A stretch of 64,000 nt of DNA, taken from NCBI GenBank assembly GCA_964534325.1, contig CAZHOR010000010.1, positions 26,631 through 90,630 of the forward strand. The letters run 5' to 3'. The translations under genes were made by a program, and so were the position numbers. The notes under the pieces are model-generated. The model worked only from the letters and a program-made list of their open reading frames with translations, was not told the DNA's origin and ran no database searches. This document shows, in pieces, positions 6,882 through 15,197 of the stretch. Positions within the stretch are counted from its first letter, which is position 1. The number at the start of each line of letters is the position of its first letter. The DNA comes from JdFR-22 sp964534325. GTDB taxonomy: Archaea > Halobacteriota > Archaeoglobi > Archaeoglobales > Archaeoglobaceae.

Positions 6882-9086
6882 ATGGAAAATGAAGTCACTC
6901 TCAAGATCTCCGGAATGACCTGCGCCATGTGCGTTAAAGCTATTGAAGTAGCAGTGGGAGAGCTGGAGGGCGTGTCAGAAGTTAATGTGAACCTGACGAC
7001 GGAGAGTGCCAGGGTGGTGTTCGACCCACAAAAGATTGCTCTCGATGATATAAGGAAGACCCTTGAGGATTTGGGATATACATATGAGGGAGTTGCTGGT
7101 GAATCGAGGGAAAAAGAGGGCCTTGCGGACGTTGCCATCATTCAACTTAAGAAGAGGTTTGCCGTGGCGGCTGTGGTAGGCTCAATTCTCCTGGTCATCG
7201 GTAATGGAGAACTTCTGGGTTTACCTGTTCAGGAGTTCCCTTATCTCGAATGGGTTCAACTTTTCATTACTATCCCTGTGGTTTATTACTCTGGAAGGGG
7301 GATATTCTCTGTTGCCTTCAATTCGCTGAAACGCAAGATACTAAATATGGAAGTAATGTACTCCATGGGTGTCGGTTCTGCATATGTGGCAAGTATCGCC
7401 GCTACCATGAACATCCTTCCCCGGGACTACTTGTTCTATGAGACCGCGGTGCTTCTCCTGGCTTTTCTTCTTCTGGGCAGAACACTCGAGGCTACAGCGA
7501 GAGGCAGGACTTCAGAAGCCATCAAAAAGCTCATGGGGATGCAAGCCAAAAGTGCTGTTGTCGTAAGGGAAGAAGAGGAAGTAGAGGTTCCCATAGAGAA
7601 CGTGCAGATAGGCGACGTTATTCTGGTCAGGCCGGGTGAAAAAATACCTGTGGACGGCAATGTAGTGAGTGGAGTGAGCCACGTTGACGAATCCATGGTC
7701 ACTGGAGAACCCATACCCAATAAGAAGACCACCAATTCCGAGGTTTTCGGGGGTACGGTGAATCAGAACGGGGTGTTGAGGATTGAGGCCCAGAAAGTGG
7801 GTAAAGATACCCTCATATCCCAAATAATCCAGCTGGTGGAGGAGGCTCAGAGCACCAAACCACCCATCCAGAGGATCGCGGACACCATTGTATCCTACTT
7901 CATACCCGCTGTGCTTGTAGTTGCCATCGTTTCATCCCTGCTGTGGTACCTTGCAGGCATGCCCGTCATCTTTGCTTTCACTGCTCTGATCTCCGTAGTT
8001 GTAATTGCCTGCCCCTGTGCTTTTGGGCTGGCCACTCCAACAGCCCTAACAGTGGGGATGGGTAAAGGTGCTGAATACGGCATCCTTATCAAGAACAGCG
8101 AAGCCCTGGAGAGAGCGAGGGATATAACCACAGTCGTATTCGATAAGACGGGTACCTTGACAGCAGGGAAGCCTGAAGTTACGGATATTGTATATTTTGA
8201 CGAATTGAACGTCCTTCAGCTCGCCTCCTCAGCAGAGTCGGGTTCAGAGCATCCCATCGCACGCGCCATCGTGAATAGAGCGAGACAAGAGAATGTGAGG
8301 TTCTTTGAGCCTCAGCGATTTGAGAGCCATGCGGGTTTGGGAGTTGCTGTCAATTTAAACGGTGAGAGGGTTCTGGTGGGCAATAAGAACCTCTTAACTC
8401 AAAATGGTGTGGCCACTGAAGAGGCAGATAAGGTGGTAGGGGATCTGGAAAGTGCAGGTAAGACCGCTGTCATGGTAGCCCTGAACGATAAGGTGGTAGG
8501 GGCTGTGGGTGTTGCAGACACATTAAAGGAGACTGCTTCAGAAGCAATCCAGGAGCTGCGTAAGATGGGCAAAAAGCTGGTGATGGTCACCGGGGATAAC
8601 GGGAGAACAGCAGAAGCCATTAGTGGAGAGCTGGGTATAGATGAAGTTATGGCCGAAGTCCTTCCCCACCAAAAAGCGGAAGAAGTGAAGAGGCTTCAGG
8701 AGAGCGGGGAGGTAGTGGCTTTTGTGGGTGACGGCATAAACGATGCGCCGGCTCTTGCTCAGGCTGACATTGGGATCGCCATCGGAAGTGGGACCGATAT
8801 CGCTATCGAGAGTGGAGAGATCGTGCTGGTCAGAGACGACCTTATGGACGTGGTAGCAGCCATCAAGTTGAGCCAAAAGACATTAGGGAAGATAAAACAG
8901 AACCTTTTCTGGGCCCTAATATACAACTCCATACTCATTCCTGTGGCAGCAGGCGCTCTTTATCCATTCTTCGGTATATTGTTCAGACCAGAGTGGGCTG
9001 GAGCCGCAATGGCAGCCAGCAGTGTAAGTGTGGTAACCAACTCCCTGCTGATGAAGGGTTACAGGGTGAGGGGGATGAAAAAATAA
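6882..9086 (+). CDS. copA: Copper-exporting P1B-type ATPase CopA
   Basis: A 734-residue heavy-metal P-type ATPase. An N-terminal HMA domain carries the GMTCAMC metal site (Cys14, Cys17). The core has the TGE phosphatase loop (MVTGEPIP), the CPC metal-transport motif in ACPCAFGLATPTA (helix 6, about residue 374), the phosphorylated aspartate in DKTGTLTAG (about 421), the HP motif (SEHPIARA) and GDGINDAPALAQ. CPC plus CxxC is the signature of Cu+ exporters (P1B-1). It moves Cu+ out of the cytoplasm. A YHS-domain gene and a split permease follow immediately. A second, CPH-type copper ATPase lies at 22.5 kb. Confidence 0.92.
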   Translation: MENEVTLKISGMTCAMCVKAIEVAVGELEGVSEVNVNLTTESARVVFDPQKIALDDIRKTLEDLGYTYEGVAGESREKEGLADVAIIQLKKRFAVAAVVGSILLVIGNGELLGLPVQEFPYLEWVQLFITIPVVYYSGRGIFSVAFNSLKRKILNMEVMYSMGVGSAYVASIAATMNILPRDYLFYETAVLLLAFLLLGRTLEATARGRTSEAIKKLMGMQAKSAVVVREEEEVEVPIENVQIGDVILVRPGEKIPVDGNVVSGVSHVDESMVTGEPIPNKKTTNSEVFGGTVNQNGVLRIEAQKVGKDTLISQIIQLVEEAQSTKPPIQRIADTIVSYFIPAVLVVAIVSSLLWYLAGMPVIFAFTALISVVVIACPCAFGLATPTALTVGMGKGAEYGILIKNSEALERARDITTVVFDKTGTLTAGKPEVTDIVYFDELNVLQLASSAESGSEHPIARAIVNRARQENVRFFEPQRFESHAGLGVAVNLNGERVLVGNKNLLTQNGVATEEADKVVGDLESAGKTAVMVALNDKVVGAVGVADTLKETASEAIQELRKMGKKLVMVTGDNGRTAEAISGELGIDEVMAEVLPHQKAEEVKRLQESGEVVAFVGDGINDAPALAQADIGIAIGSGTDIAIESGEIVLVRDDLMDVVAAIKLSQKTLGKIKQNLFWALIYNSILIPVAAGALYPFFGILFRPEWAGAAMAASSVSVVTNSLLMKGYRVRGMKK

Positions 9087-9113
9087 AAATAACATGAATT
9101 ATCATGACGAAAT

Positions 9114-9281
9114 ATGGCAACCGACCCAGTGTGCGGCATGGAAGTAGATGAGAATGAGGCTATTAAAACAGAGTATAAGGGTAAAACATACTATTTCTGT
9201 GCTCCCGGATGCAGATTTCTGTTCGAGAGGGAGCCGGAGAAATATCTGAGGGAAGGACCGGTAGGAATGCCCGGCAAATAA
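9114..9281 (+). CDS. Small YHS-domain metal-binding protein
   Basis: A 55-residue protein that is almost entirely one YHS domain: DPVCGMEVDE at residues 4-13, then KTYYFCAPGCRFLF with the conserved Tyr-Tyr-Phe-Cys. YHS domains are found at the ends of copper ATPases and as stand-alone proteins that bind copper or other soft metals. It starts 27 bases after copA on the same strand and is probably cotranscribed, which suggests a copper-chaperone or sensor role. The start ATG at 9114 is the only in-frame one giving the domain complete. Confidence 0.8.
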   Translation: MATDPVCGMEVDENEAIKTEYKGKTYYFCAPGCRFLFEREPEKYLREGPVGMPGK

Positions 9282-9286
9282 GTGAT

Positions 9287-9799
9287 TCAATCACCTGAAA
9301 GCTCTTCCACCAGCTTTCCACCGGCTATAGATGCTATTAGCATGTAAACTGTGAGCACAACCACGAAGAGCCACCCGAAGTAGTAGATCATTACTGGCAA
9401 CAAAGGTATCTTTATCGCCCTGTTATAGAGAAAAACGGCTATTAGACCATTCCTCATTCCCTGCTCTCTCAAGTCTTTTAATAGAGGATACCATGCATAT
9501 ATGGGACCGTGGCTGATGATACCGGCTATTGCTGCCAGCAACCACCCCTCGGCCCCTGAATCTTTCCCCACGTATTTAGAGATCTTGTGGGGTGTCAAAA
9601 CGTAATTTACCACCCCCATGAAAACCACCACCAGGAGAAGAATGGGAGCAATTTGGTACAACAAGTTACCGCTTTCGGTCGCAGATTCCAGGGTCTTCTG
9701 GGGCCTGAACAGATAAAGGACAAGATAAAGCAGCAGAACCGCAAGAAGAAAATAGAGGCCGTAATTCCTCTTCCTCTTGCTTCCACCCTTCTTTTTCAC
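9287..9799 (-). CDS. COG0701-type permease, second half-protein
   Basis: A 170-residue membrane protein with an N-terminal basic stretch and about four transmembrane helices. It matches one half of the COG0701 permease family (ArsP/DUF318-like), including a conserved glycine- and histidine-containing segment IAGIISHGPIYAWYP near residue 90. Full-length members carry two such halves in one chain of about 300 residues or more; here the halves are separate genes. Its ATG overlaps the stop of the upstream half in an ATGA arrangement (9796-9799), so the two are translationally coupled and presumably form a heterodimer. The substrate is not known; the setting suggests a metal or metalloid. Confidence 0.65.
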   Translation of the reverse strand: MKKKGGSKRKRNYGLYFLLAVLLLYLVLYLFRPQKTLESATESGNLLYQIAPILLLVVVFMGVVNYVLTPHKISKYVGKDSGAEGWLLAAIAGIISHGPIYAWYPLLKDLREQGMRNGLIAVFLYNRAIKIPLLPVMIYYFGWLFVVVLTVYMLIASIAGGKLVEELSGD

Positions 9800-10269
9800 T
9801 GTATCACCATCAATGTAGAGACAGTTGCTATGGCTACCAGTATGGCCAGAAAAAAACTAACCATATTCCGGACAGCAGCAAATCTATTCCCCAGGATACC
9901 GGCTTCCGCAGGATATTGCACCACTCCCACGGTCACCCAGGCAACTATAAAGGCCGTAACAGCAAATAAACTTACTCCATCGGCCAAAAGCTCCCCCCCA
10001 ATAATATAACTGGTTATGGGGTTCCCCGCCAGCACACTCCCTGCAAAAGCACCTAAAACAGTGTCACCCAGTAAATGCCCTGTAAAAACAGAGGAGATAA
10101 TCTTCTTGGGTACTAATGTGTTAAAGAGTCCCAGAAGCAAGATAACGCCCAGCAAGATGGGTAATACAGACATGAAGCTTCTGGCAGCCCTATAGAAAGC
10201 CCTATAGATGCTTCTCTCCCCGGACTTCTCCCCGGACCTATTTTCTTGTTCCTTATCTGAACCCTTCAT
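9796..10269 (-). CDS. COG0701-type permease, first half-protein
   Basis: A 157-residue membrane protein with a charged N-terminus of about 30 residues and four transmembrane helices. The segment GSVLAGNPITSYIIGGELL (about 80-98) is the asparagine-proline motif region of COG0701 permeases and is the counterpart of the SHGPIYAWYP region in the other half. It is probably cotranslated with the next gene through an ATGA overlap. Both halves are intact ORFs with their own starts, so this looks like a stable two-gene version rather than a frameshift. It lies convergently to the YHS gene, next to copA. Confidence 0.65.
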   Translation of the reverse strand: MKGSDKEQENRSGEKSGERSIYRAFYRAARSFMSVLPILLGVILLLGLFNTLVPKKIISSVFTGHLLGDTVLGAFAGSVLAGNPITSYIIGGELLADGVSLFAVTAFIVAWVTVGVVQYPAEAGILGNRFAAVRNMVSFFLAILVAIATVSTLMVIQ

Positions 10270-10278
10270 TCTTTATCC

Positions 10279-11211
10279 TCACAACTTCCTGATGTAAAAT
10301 TTATTACCTTCATATTCCACTTCAACCAGATTATGTTCGTCTAAAAGCTTTTTGACGAGATTCCAGCTCTTACCTCTATTGTTCAAGAAACTCTCCACGC
10401 TCGCTTTTCTCATGGGGTGTACAGAGGTAATGCTCAGCAGGTCTTCCTCAACATCTCCACTTGAGACGAAATAAGGATCTTCATGCCCGGTAAGGACTTC
10501 GACCGGAATGGATTTGCTCTTGAATTCTTGGTAGGCGTAATTCAACCTGTGCTCAGACGCTTTTTTGACCCAGTCTTCTGCAGGCGGTCTAAACGGGCTG
10601 GTAATAAAACTCTTCTCCCGGTTCAGTTCCGCTATAAAATCCCCCAGAGCTTCTATTTCTTTTTCTGAGTCGTTAATGTCCTTGATTAGCATGGTCTCCG
10701 TCAACAGACTGCCGGTAAATTCTTGAGAGAACTCCTTAACTCCCTTCAGCATTCTTTCAAGTTCCAGCGATCTTTGGGGTCTATTAATAGTTCTCCATGT
10801 CCGCTCATTTACTGTGTCTATCTTTAAGGAGACCAGGTCAGCCTTCAACAGATCCTGTTGAACATCATGTCTCCACACCAGAGATGAGTTGGAGATCACC
10901 GCAACTTTTATCCCCAGCTCTCTCAAGCTCTCGATCTCTCTACCCAGGTTGAGGTCCAGTGCAGGCTCTCCATCCGGAACGAATGATATGTAATCGATAG
11001 ATTCCCCCTCCTCGATTACTTCAATTACTTTCTGCTTTACACTGCTAATCAATTCCTCCGGAGGATACATCTCCGCCCTCTCCACCTGCATAGTCCGGGT
11101 CTTGCCCAGCTGGCAGTAAACACAAGAGTATGTACATATTTTTGGAGGTATGTTATTTATTCCCAGGCTTCTACCCAGCCGCCGGGAAGGCACTGGACCG
11201 AACGCTATCAT
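10279..11211 (-). CDS. Radical SAM protein (COG0731-like)
   Basis: A 310-residue radical S-adenosylmethionine enzyme. The cluster-binding motif is CTYSCVYC (CxxxCxxC, about residues 26-33), preceded by the family signature FGPVPSRRLGRSLGIN. A glycine/acidic SAM-contact segment follows at FVPDGEPALD. The C-terminal 60 residues form a winged-helix-like tail. Members of this group are common in archaea and anaerobes, but their reaction is not established. ATG 11211 is chosen because GAGGG lies six bases upstream; an ATG two codons earlier overlaps that site. It ends nine bases before the permease genes begin and may form an operon with them. Confidence 0.8.
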   Translation of the reverse strand: MIAFGPVPSRRLGRSLGINNIPPKICTYSCVYCQLGKTRTMQVERAEMYPPEELISSVKQKVIEVIEEGESIDYISFVPDGEPALDLNLGREIESLRELGIKVAVISNSSLVWRHDVQQDLLKADLVSLKIDTVNERTWRTINRPQRSLELERMLKGVKEFSQEFTGSLLTETMLIKDINDSEKEIEALGDFIAELNREKSFITSPFRPPAEDWVKKASEHRLNYAYQEFKSKSIPVEVLTGHEDPYFVSSGDVEEDLLSITSVHPMRKASVESFLNNRGKSWNLVKKLLDEHNLVEVEYEGNKFYIRKL

Positions 11212-11344
11212 CACCATCCCTCATCTCTTACTAACCTTGATTTATCAGTATCGTAATTTACTTTATCCACACATATACATCATATTTTTAGGTTACCCGA
11301 AAGATATAAGTACCATTTTGAATACATATTCATTGGTGATGATT

Positions 11345-11569
11345 ATGCCAGGTGGAGATAGAACCGGACCAAGAGGAGAAGGCCCCAGAACAGGGAGAAG
11401 GGCTGGATTTTGCTCAGGATACAAGATTCCAGGATATGCCAACAGGTTTAACAGAATAGCAAGACCAGTATCCAGAGGATTTCAGGAGTTTCAGGGTCGA
11501 ATTGGCCGAATTAGAGGGAGAGGGGGAAGAGGAAGAAGAGCAGGAGGCCGAGGATCCCGCAGAGGATAG
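11345..11569 (+). CDS. DUF5320-like Gly/Arg-rich small protein
   Basis: A 74-residue, very basic protein. The N-terminus MPGGDRTGPRGEGPRTGRR followed by AGFCSG matches the DUF5320 pattern, and the tail is a low-complexity run of Arg and Gly. DUF5320 proteins are typically encoded beside NifX-like and MRP/ferredoxin ATPases; here those genes lie at 51-53 kb, and the NifX-like protein has a similar GRG tail. Function is unknown; an FeS-cluster-related role is a guess from that association. GGTGAT lies four bases before ATG 11345, and a TATA-like box (GATATAAG) at about 11303 would place transcription start near 11330-11339. Confidence 0.7.
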   Translation: MPGGDRTGPRGEGPRTGRRAGFCSGYKIPGYANRFNRIARPVSRGFQEFQGRIGRIRGRGGRGRRAGGRGSRRG

Positions 11570-11719
11570 CAAATCGATAGTCATATCACTATTGATCTAT
11601 CTGGAGCATTCTCCAGAAATCAAGTAAACCGATTCGAGATTACAACAATCACAGATATCGCATACATTATAATCTTTTATTCTTATGTCAGTTCTGAGGG
11701 CGTAAGGGGGTTGTTGAGG

Positions 11720-12253
11720 ATGAATGAGGGCTTCTTTACATGTAAAAGATGTGGAGGTAATGAGTTATTGGTTAAAGAGTACTATAAAGTAGCTAAATGG
11801 CTGATGGAGACTCAGGACTGTAGTTGCGTAAGAAGTAAGAATGGACTGGCTTACGAGAGCAACTACGTTCTTTATATCCCTGGTGTCGATTTCTACAGGT
11901 TGAATCATGACCACCACTTCAATGAACCGGCTGAAGAATATCATGAACATGTGGGAGAACCCTATATAAGGGACTTCAGTGTGAATATCTACTGCAGGTA
12001 CTGTTACGAACCTCTGGGAGAATTTGAGGTCCATGAATTAGACCCGCTGGATATTGAAGTAGGTGATGTAGAGTTTTATGTGGTCTGTGCCAGTTGCGGT
12101 AGAGAAATCGAGTTCGGGTGGACATACTCTGGAAGAGATGCTCTCATCTGGCCCGTAGAGTGTTCCGATTTTGGTCATCGGAACTGCATCCCAGAACAAA
12201 GATATAGAGATAAGTGGATTAAAAGAGGATGGTTGAAACCCTTAGGTCTCTAA
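11720..12253 (+). CDS. Zinc-ribbon protein of unknown function
   Basis: A 177-residue soluble acidic protein with three cysteine pairs: CKRCG at residues 7-11, CRYC around 92-95, and CASCG around 123-127, plus CSCV near 36. The spacing suggests two zinc ribbons. The middle is rich in His (NHDHHFNE, HEHVGE). Downstream cysteines CSDFGHRNC could complete a site. No known family was recognised. AAGGGGG at 11704-11710 is nine bases before ATG 11720; in-frame TTG codons at 11711 and 11714 are less likely starts. It stands alone. Confidence 0.65.
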   Translation: MNEGFFTCKRCGGNELLVKEYYKVAKWLMETQDCSCVRSKNGLAYESNYVLYIPGVDFYRLNHDHHFNEPAEEYHEHVGEPYIRDFSVNIYCRYCYEPLGEFEVHELDPLDIEVGDVEFYVVCASCGREIEFGWTYSGRDALIWPVECSDFGHRNCIPEQRYRDKWIKRGWLKPLGL

Positions 12254-12486
12254 TCTACAGCTCGATAAGCATGCGACCGCGGATGGTCAACTTAAATATT
12301 GTAGAACATTGCAGAACATTGTAAAACCACACTGTAATTTCAAAACCTTAAGTAACTAATTTACTGAACAGTGTTACTTATTTTTTCTTCATCATGTTAT
12401 TAATATCTGGTGGGCCAAGATAGGCGTGGTTGGAATAATCAGATTTGTATTTGTTTCAAGTTATATAGTGCCGGTTGGAGGAAATG

Positions 12487-12729
12487 ATGGATACGAGATC
12501 AGGGAAGCCACCAGAGCAAAGATATCCGTTAACAAAAGATATTAGCATTACCTTCTATCTGGTTGCTTCCAGAAAATCGAAGCGGCTCAAAAAGACCGTA
12601 TGGATCGAGAGCATCTTTTACGACATTTTAAAAGAGAAGAATATCATTATCAGCGACCTGGTCAATTATCTTCTGGAGAGATACTTTGAGGAGATGGAGT
12701 TCCTGAATACAAGAGAGCACCTCAAATGA
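12487..12729 (+). CDS. Small ribbon-helix-helix-like protein
   Basis: An 80-residue protein. GGAGG lies five bases before ATG 12487, which decides the start over in-frame codons at 12475 and 12484. The N-terminal 25 residues are polar. The C-terminal part has a strand (KKTVWIES), a helix (FYDILKEKN) and a second helix after a short turn (ISDLVNYLLERYFEE), which is the ribbon-helix-helix layout. DNA binding is therefore plausible but not shown. It precedes the octaheme cytochrome gene by 178 bases on the same strand and could regulate it. Confidence 0.55.
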   Translation: MDTRSGKPPEQRYPLTKDISITFYLVASRKSKRLKKTVWIESIFYDILKEKNIIISDLVNYLLERYFEEMEFLNTREHLK

Positions 12730-12906
12730 GATTAGGCTCAAACGGTCTAAATAAGCTCAATAGACTATACACCAATATACTGTATCTCACATTATTTTTA
12801 TGTTATCTCTAATACTTTATAAGGTCAATAACGTGGTACAATTGGCTTCAGCAATAATTACTTATAAGTGGAAGGAAAGTTAGGGGACTTAACAGGGGGA
12901 ATAAAA

Positions 12907-14664
12907 GTGGTAGTGGGTAAAAGGATGTTTAGATCATTGGGTAAACTAACGGGTAAACTAACGGGTAAATTATTCGCCGGAACTGGAAAGCTCACCAGAT
13001 CTGAGAAGACTGGTCCAAGATGCCTTCAAGGGATTGCATCGCTCAACATCCCGAAAATTGTGTCGTTGGCTGTGATCCTCTTCTTCATGTTGTACCCGGT
13101 CTCTTCGGCAGGGGAGGAAGTGGAAGTAAATGTAGACGAATTGAGCAATGAGACTCGGTCGTGTTTTAATTGCCATCAAAGATATACTCCGGGTCTGGTT
13201 GAGGACTGGAGGTCCAGCAGACATGCTTCCACAACTCCTGCTGAGGCTTTCCAGAAGGACAGGATAGAGAGAAGGGTCAGTGTCAACTACTTGTCAGGCA
13301 TCCCTTCAGAGTACAGGAATAATGCGGTGGGCTGTTACGAGTGCCACAGCCAGAACACGGAGGATCATAATGATAGTTTCACCCATTTTGGGTACCGTAT
13401 AAACGTGGTGGTATCCCCCAACGACTGCAGCACCTGTCACCCTGTGGAGAGGGAACAGTTCTCCAACACGGTAAAGGCTCACGCTTACGGCAACCTGGAG
13501 GAGAACCCTCTCTATAAGACACTCTATGAGACCATGACCACTATATATTCTGCCAACGGAACAGAACTGACACCAGAATACAGCCCGACCAACGCCCACA
13601 ATGAGACCTGCTTTGCATGCCACGGAACCAAGTTGAGCGTAAATGGTACCAGAAAAGTTGAAAGGTCCGGAGTTGACGTTGAAGTTCCCAGCATTCAGGG
13701 ATGGCCCAATCAGGGAGTAGGGAGGATCAATCCCGATGGCAGCAAGGGCTCATGCACGGCATGCCATACCAGACACGGTTTTGAGATAAGCATGGCCAGA
13801 AAGCCCTACACTTGTGGGCAGTGCCACTACAAGCCCGATGTTCCCGCATACAATGTATATAAGCAGAGCAAGCACGGTAACATCTTCGAATCCAAGCACG
13901 ATGAATGGAACTTCTCTTCCGTTCCCTGGACAGTAGGTGAAGACTTCAAGGCCCCCACATGCTCTGCGTGCCACAACTCTCTCGTTGTGGATAAAGCAGG
14001 AAATGTAGTGTCCCACAGAACTCACAACTTCGACAGCAGGATATGGGTCAGGCTTTTCGGGATATACTCTCACCCCCAGCCCATAAACGGCTCCACCTAC
14101 AAGATCATAAATGAGGATGGCCAGCCTTTGCCCACTACTCTAACAGGAGAACCCGCTTCAGAATATCTCATAAGCGAGCAAGAGCAGGCAGAGAGAAAGG
14201 AGAAGATGAAGAAGGTCTGCATCCAGTGCCACAGCACTGAATGGGTGGAAAACCACTTTGAAGAGCTGGAGAAGACAAATAATGAGACGGACAGGATGGT
14301 GCTGGAAGCCACCAAATTGATGTCCACCGGATGGGAGAAGGGCGTGGCAGTAGGTTTGCCCTCGAACTCCAATCCCTTTGACGAGCATCTGGAGAGGCTG
14401 TGGGTTGACCAGTGGCTGTTCTACGCCACCAGCTCCAGACATGCGTCTGCCATGATGGGCCCGGAGATCCTCACCTTTGAGCTGGGCTGGAGCAAGCTTA
14501 CCAACAACCTCTACACCATGAGCGAGCATATAGAGATGAAGTCCTCCATAAATGACCAATCAAACGAGCAAGAAGATGGCCAGTTGCCCGGTTTCGAAGC
14601 ATACTTGCTGGGGGCAGCAGCCATGACATCTTTAGCTATAATCGCATGGAGAAGAAAGAAATAA
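12907..14664 (+). CDS. Octaheme cytochrome c (hydroxylamine-oxidoreductase-like) with PGF-CTERM tail
   Basis: A 585-residue secreted cytochrome with eight CxxCH haem sites: CFNCH, CYECH, CSTCH, CFACH, CTACH, CGQCH, CSACH and CIQCH. Order, spacing and the segment SSRHASAMMGP after the last haem match the octaheme family that includes hydroxylamine oxidoreductase and related reductases. The N-terminus has a basic stretch and a hydrophobic signal (about residues 49-69). The C-terminus has the three parts of a PGF-CTERM sorting signal: PGFEA at about 561, a transmembrane helix and WRRKK. It should be cut and anchored on the outer surface. GTG 12907 is chosen because AGGGGGA is six bases upstream; GTG 12868 has no such site. 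The substrate cannot be read from sequence. Confidence 0.85.
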   Translation: MVVGKRMFRSLGKLTGKLTGKLFAGTGKLTRSEKTGPRCLQGIASLNIPKIVSLAVILFFMLYPVSSAGEEVEVNVDELSNETRSCFNCHQRYTPGLVEDWRSSRHASTTPAEAFQKDRIERRVSVNYLSGIPSEYRNNAVGCYECHSQNTEDHNDSFTHFGYRINVVVSPNDCSTCHPVEREQFSNTVKAHAYGNLEENPLYKTLYETMTTIYSANGTELTPEYSPTNAHNETCFACHGTKLSVNGTRKVERSGVDVEVPSIQGWPNQGVGRINPDGSKGSCTACHTRHGFEISMARKPYTCGQCHYKPDVPAYNVYKQSKHGNIFESKHDEWNFSSVPWTVGEDFKAPTCSACHNSLVVDKAGNVVSHRTHNFDSRIWVRLFGIYSHPQPINGSTYKIINEDGQPLPTTLTGEPASEYLISEQEQAERKEKMKKVCIQCHSTEWVENHFEELEKTNNETDRMVLEATKLMSTGWEKGVAVGLPSNSNPFDEHLERLWVDQWLFYATSSRHASAMMGPEILTFELGWSKLTNNLYTMSEHIEMKSSINDQSNEQEDGQLPGFEAYLLGAAAMTSLAIIAWRRKK

Positions 14665-14745
14665 AAGAATTCTTGATTATCGGTATAAAGGTTATGGTTG
14701 AAAGGATATAATAAAGATTAAATCTATTGAGTATAAATTTCCAGT

Positions 14746-15093
14746 ATGCCGTATATTGAGGTGGGGTCAAAACAGATTGAAGTGGATGAAGACGGTTTCC
14801 TCAAAAATCCTCAGGATTGGGATGAAGAGGTTGCAGAAGCTCTTGCCAAAGACTCTCGGTTCGGAACGCCAACTGAGCTAACAGATAAGCATTGGGAGAT
14901 CATCAAGTATGTGAGGGATTTCTACCTGAAAGAAAGTGTAGACCCTCCCATCAACATGCTGGTAAAGAAAATTGGGGAGATCTACGGGGAGAAAAAAGTT
15001 CACTACGACTTTATTGAAGAGTTGTTCCCTGACGGCAGGGTCAAAGGCATTTGCCGGATCGCTGGCCTTCCTGAAAGGACAGGGGACAGATAA
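14746..15093 (+). CDS. DsrC/TusE-family protein with atypical C-terminus
   Basis: A 115-residue protein with the DsrC fold signature: an N-terminal VDEDGFLKNPQDWDEEVA block (residues 12-29), then LTDKHWEIIKYVRDFY (about 46-61) and a C-terminal arm beginning at about 97. DsrC carries sulfur between the two cysteines of its flexible arm, one next to the last residue and one eleven residues before it. Here the upstream cysteine is present (ICRIAGLP, Cys103) but the last one is replaced by Asp114 (TGDR ending). TusE proteins show the reverse, keeping only the final cysteine. Trisulfide formation as in DsrC is therefore not possible. The gene follows the octaheme cytochrome by 81 bases. No dsrAB is present. 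Confidence 0.85.
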   Translation: MPYIEVGSKQIEVDEDGFLKNPQDWDEEVAEALAKDSRFGTPTELTDKHWEIIKYVRDFYLKESVDPPINMLVKKIGEIYGEKKVHYDFIEELFPDGRVKGICRIAGLPERTGDR

Positions 15094-15197
15094 AAACAAT
15101 CGGAAAACCAATTCTCATTATTTTTTATTTTACTCTCAAAATTTTTCTTTTATAACAGCCCTCTTTATAACAAACCTCTCTATGGCAGATTTCTTTA

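Noticed and set aside
9287..10269. Frameshifted single permease gene
   Set aside because: Both halves have their own start, plausible length and a clean ATGA overlap typical of coupled genes.
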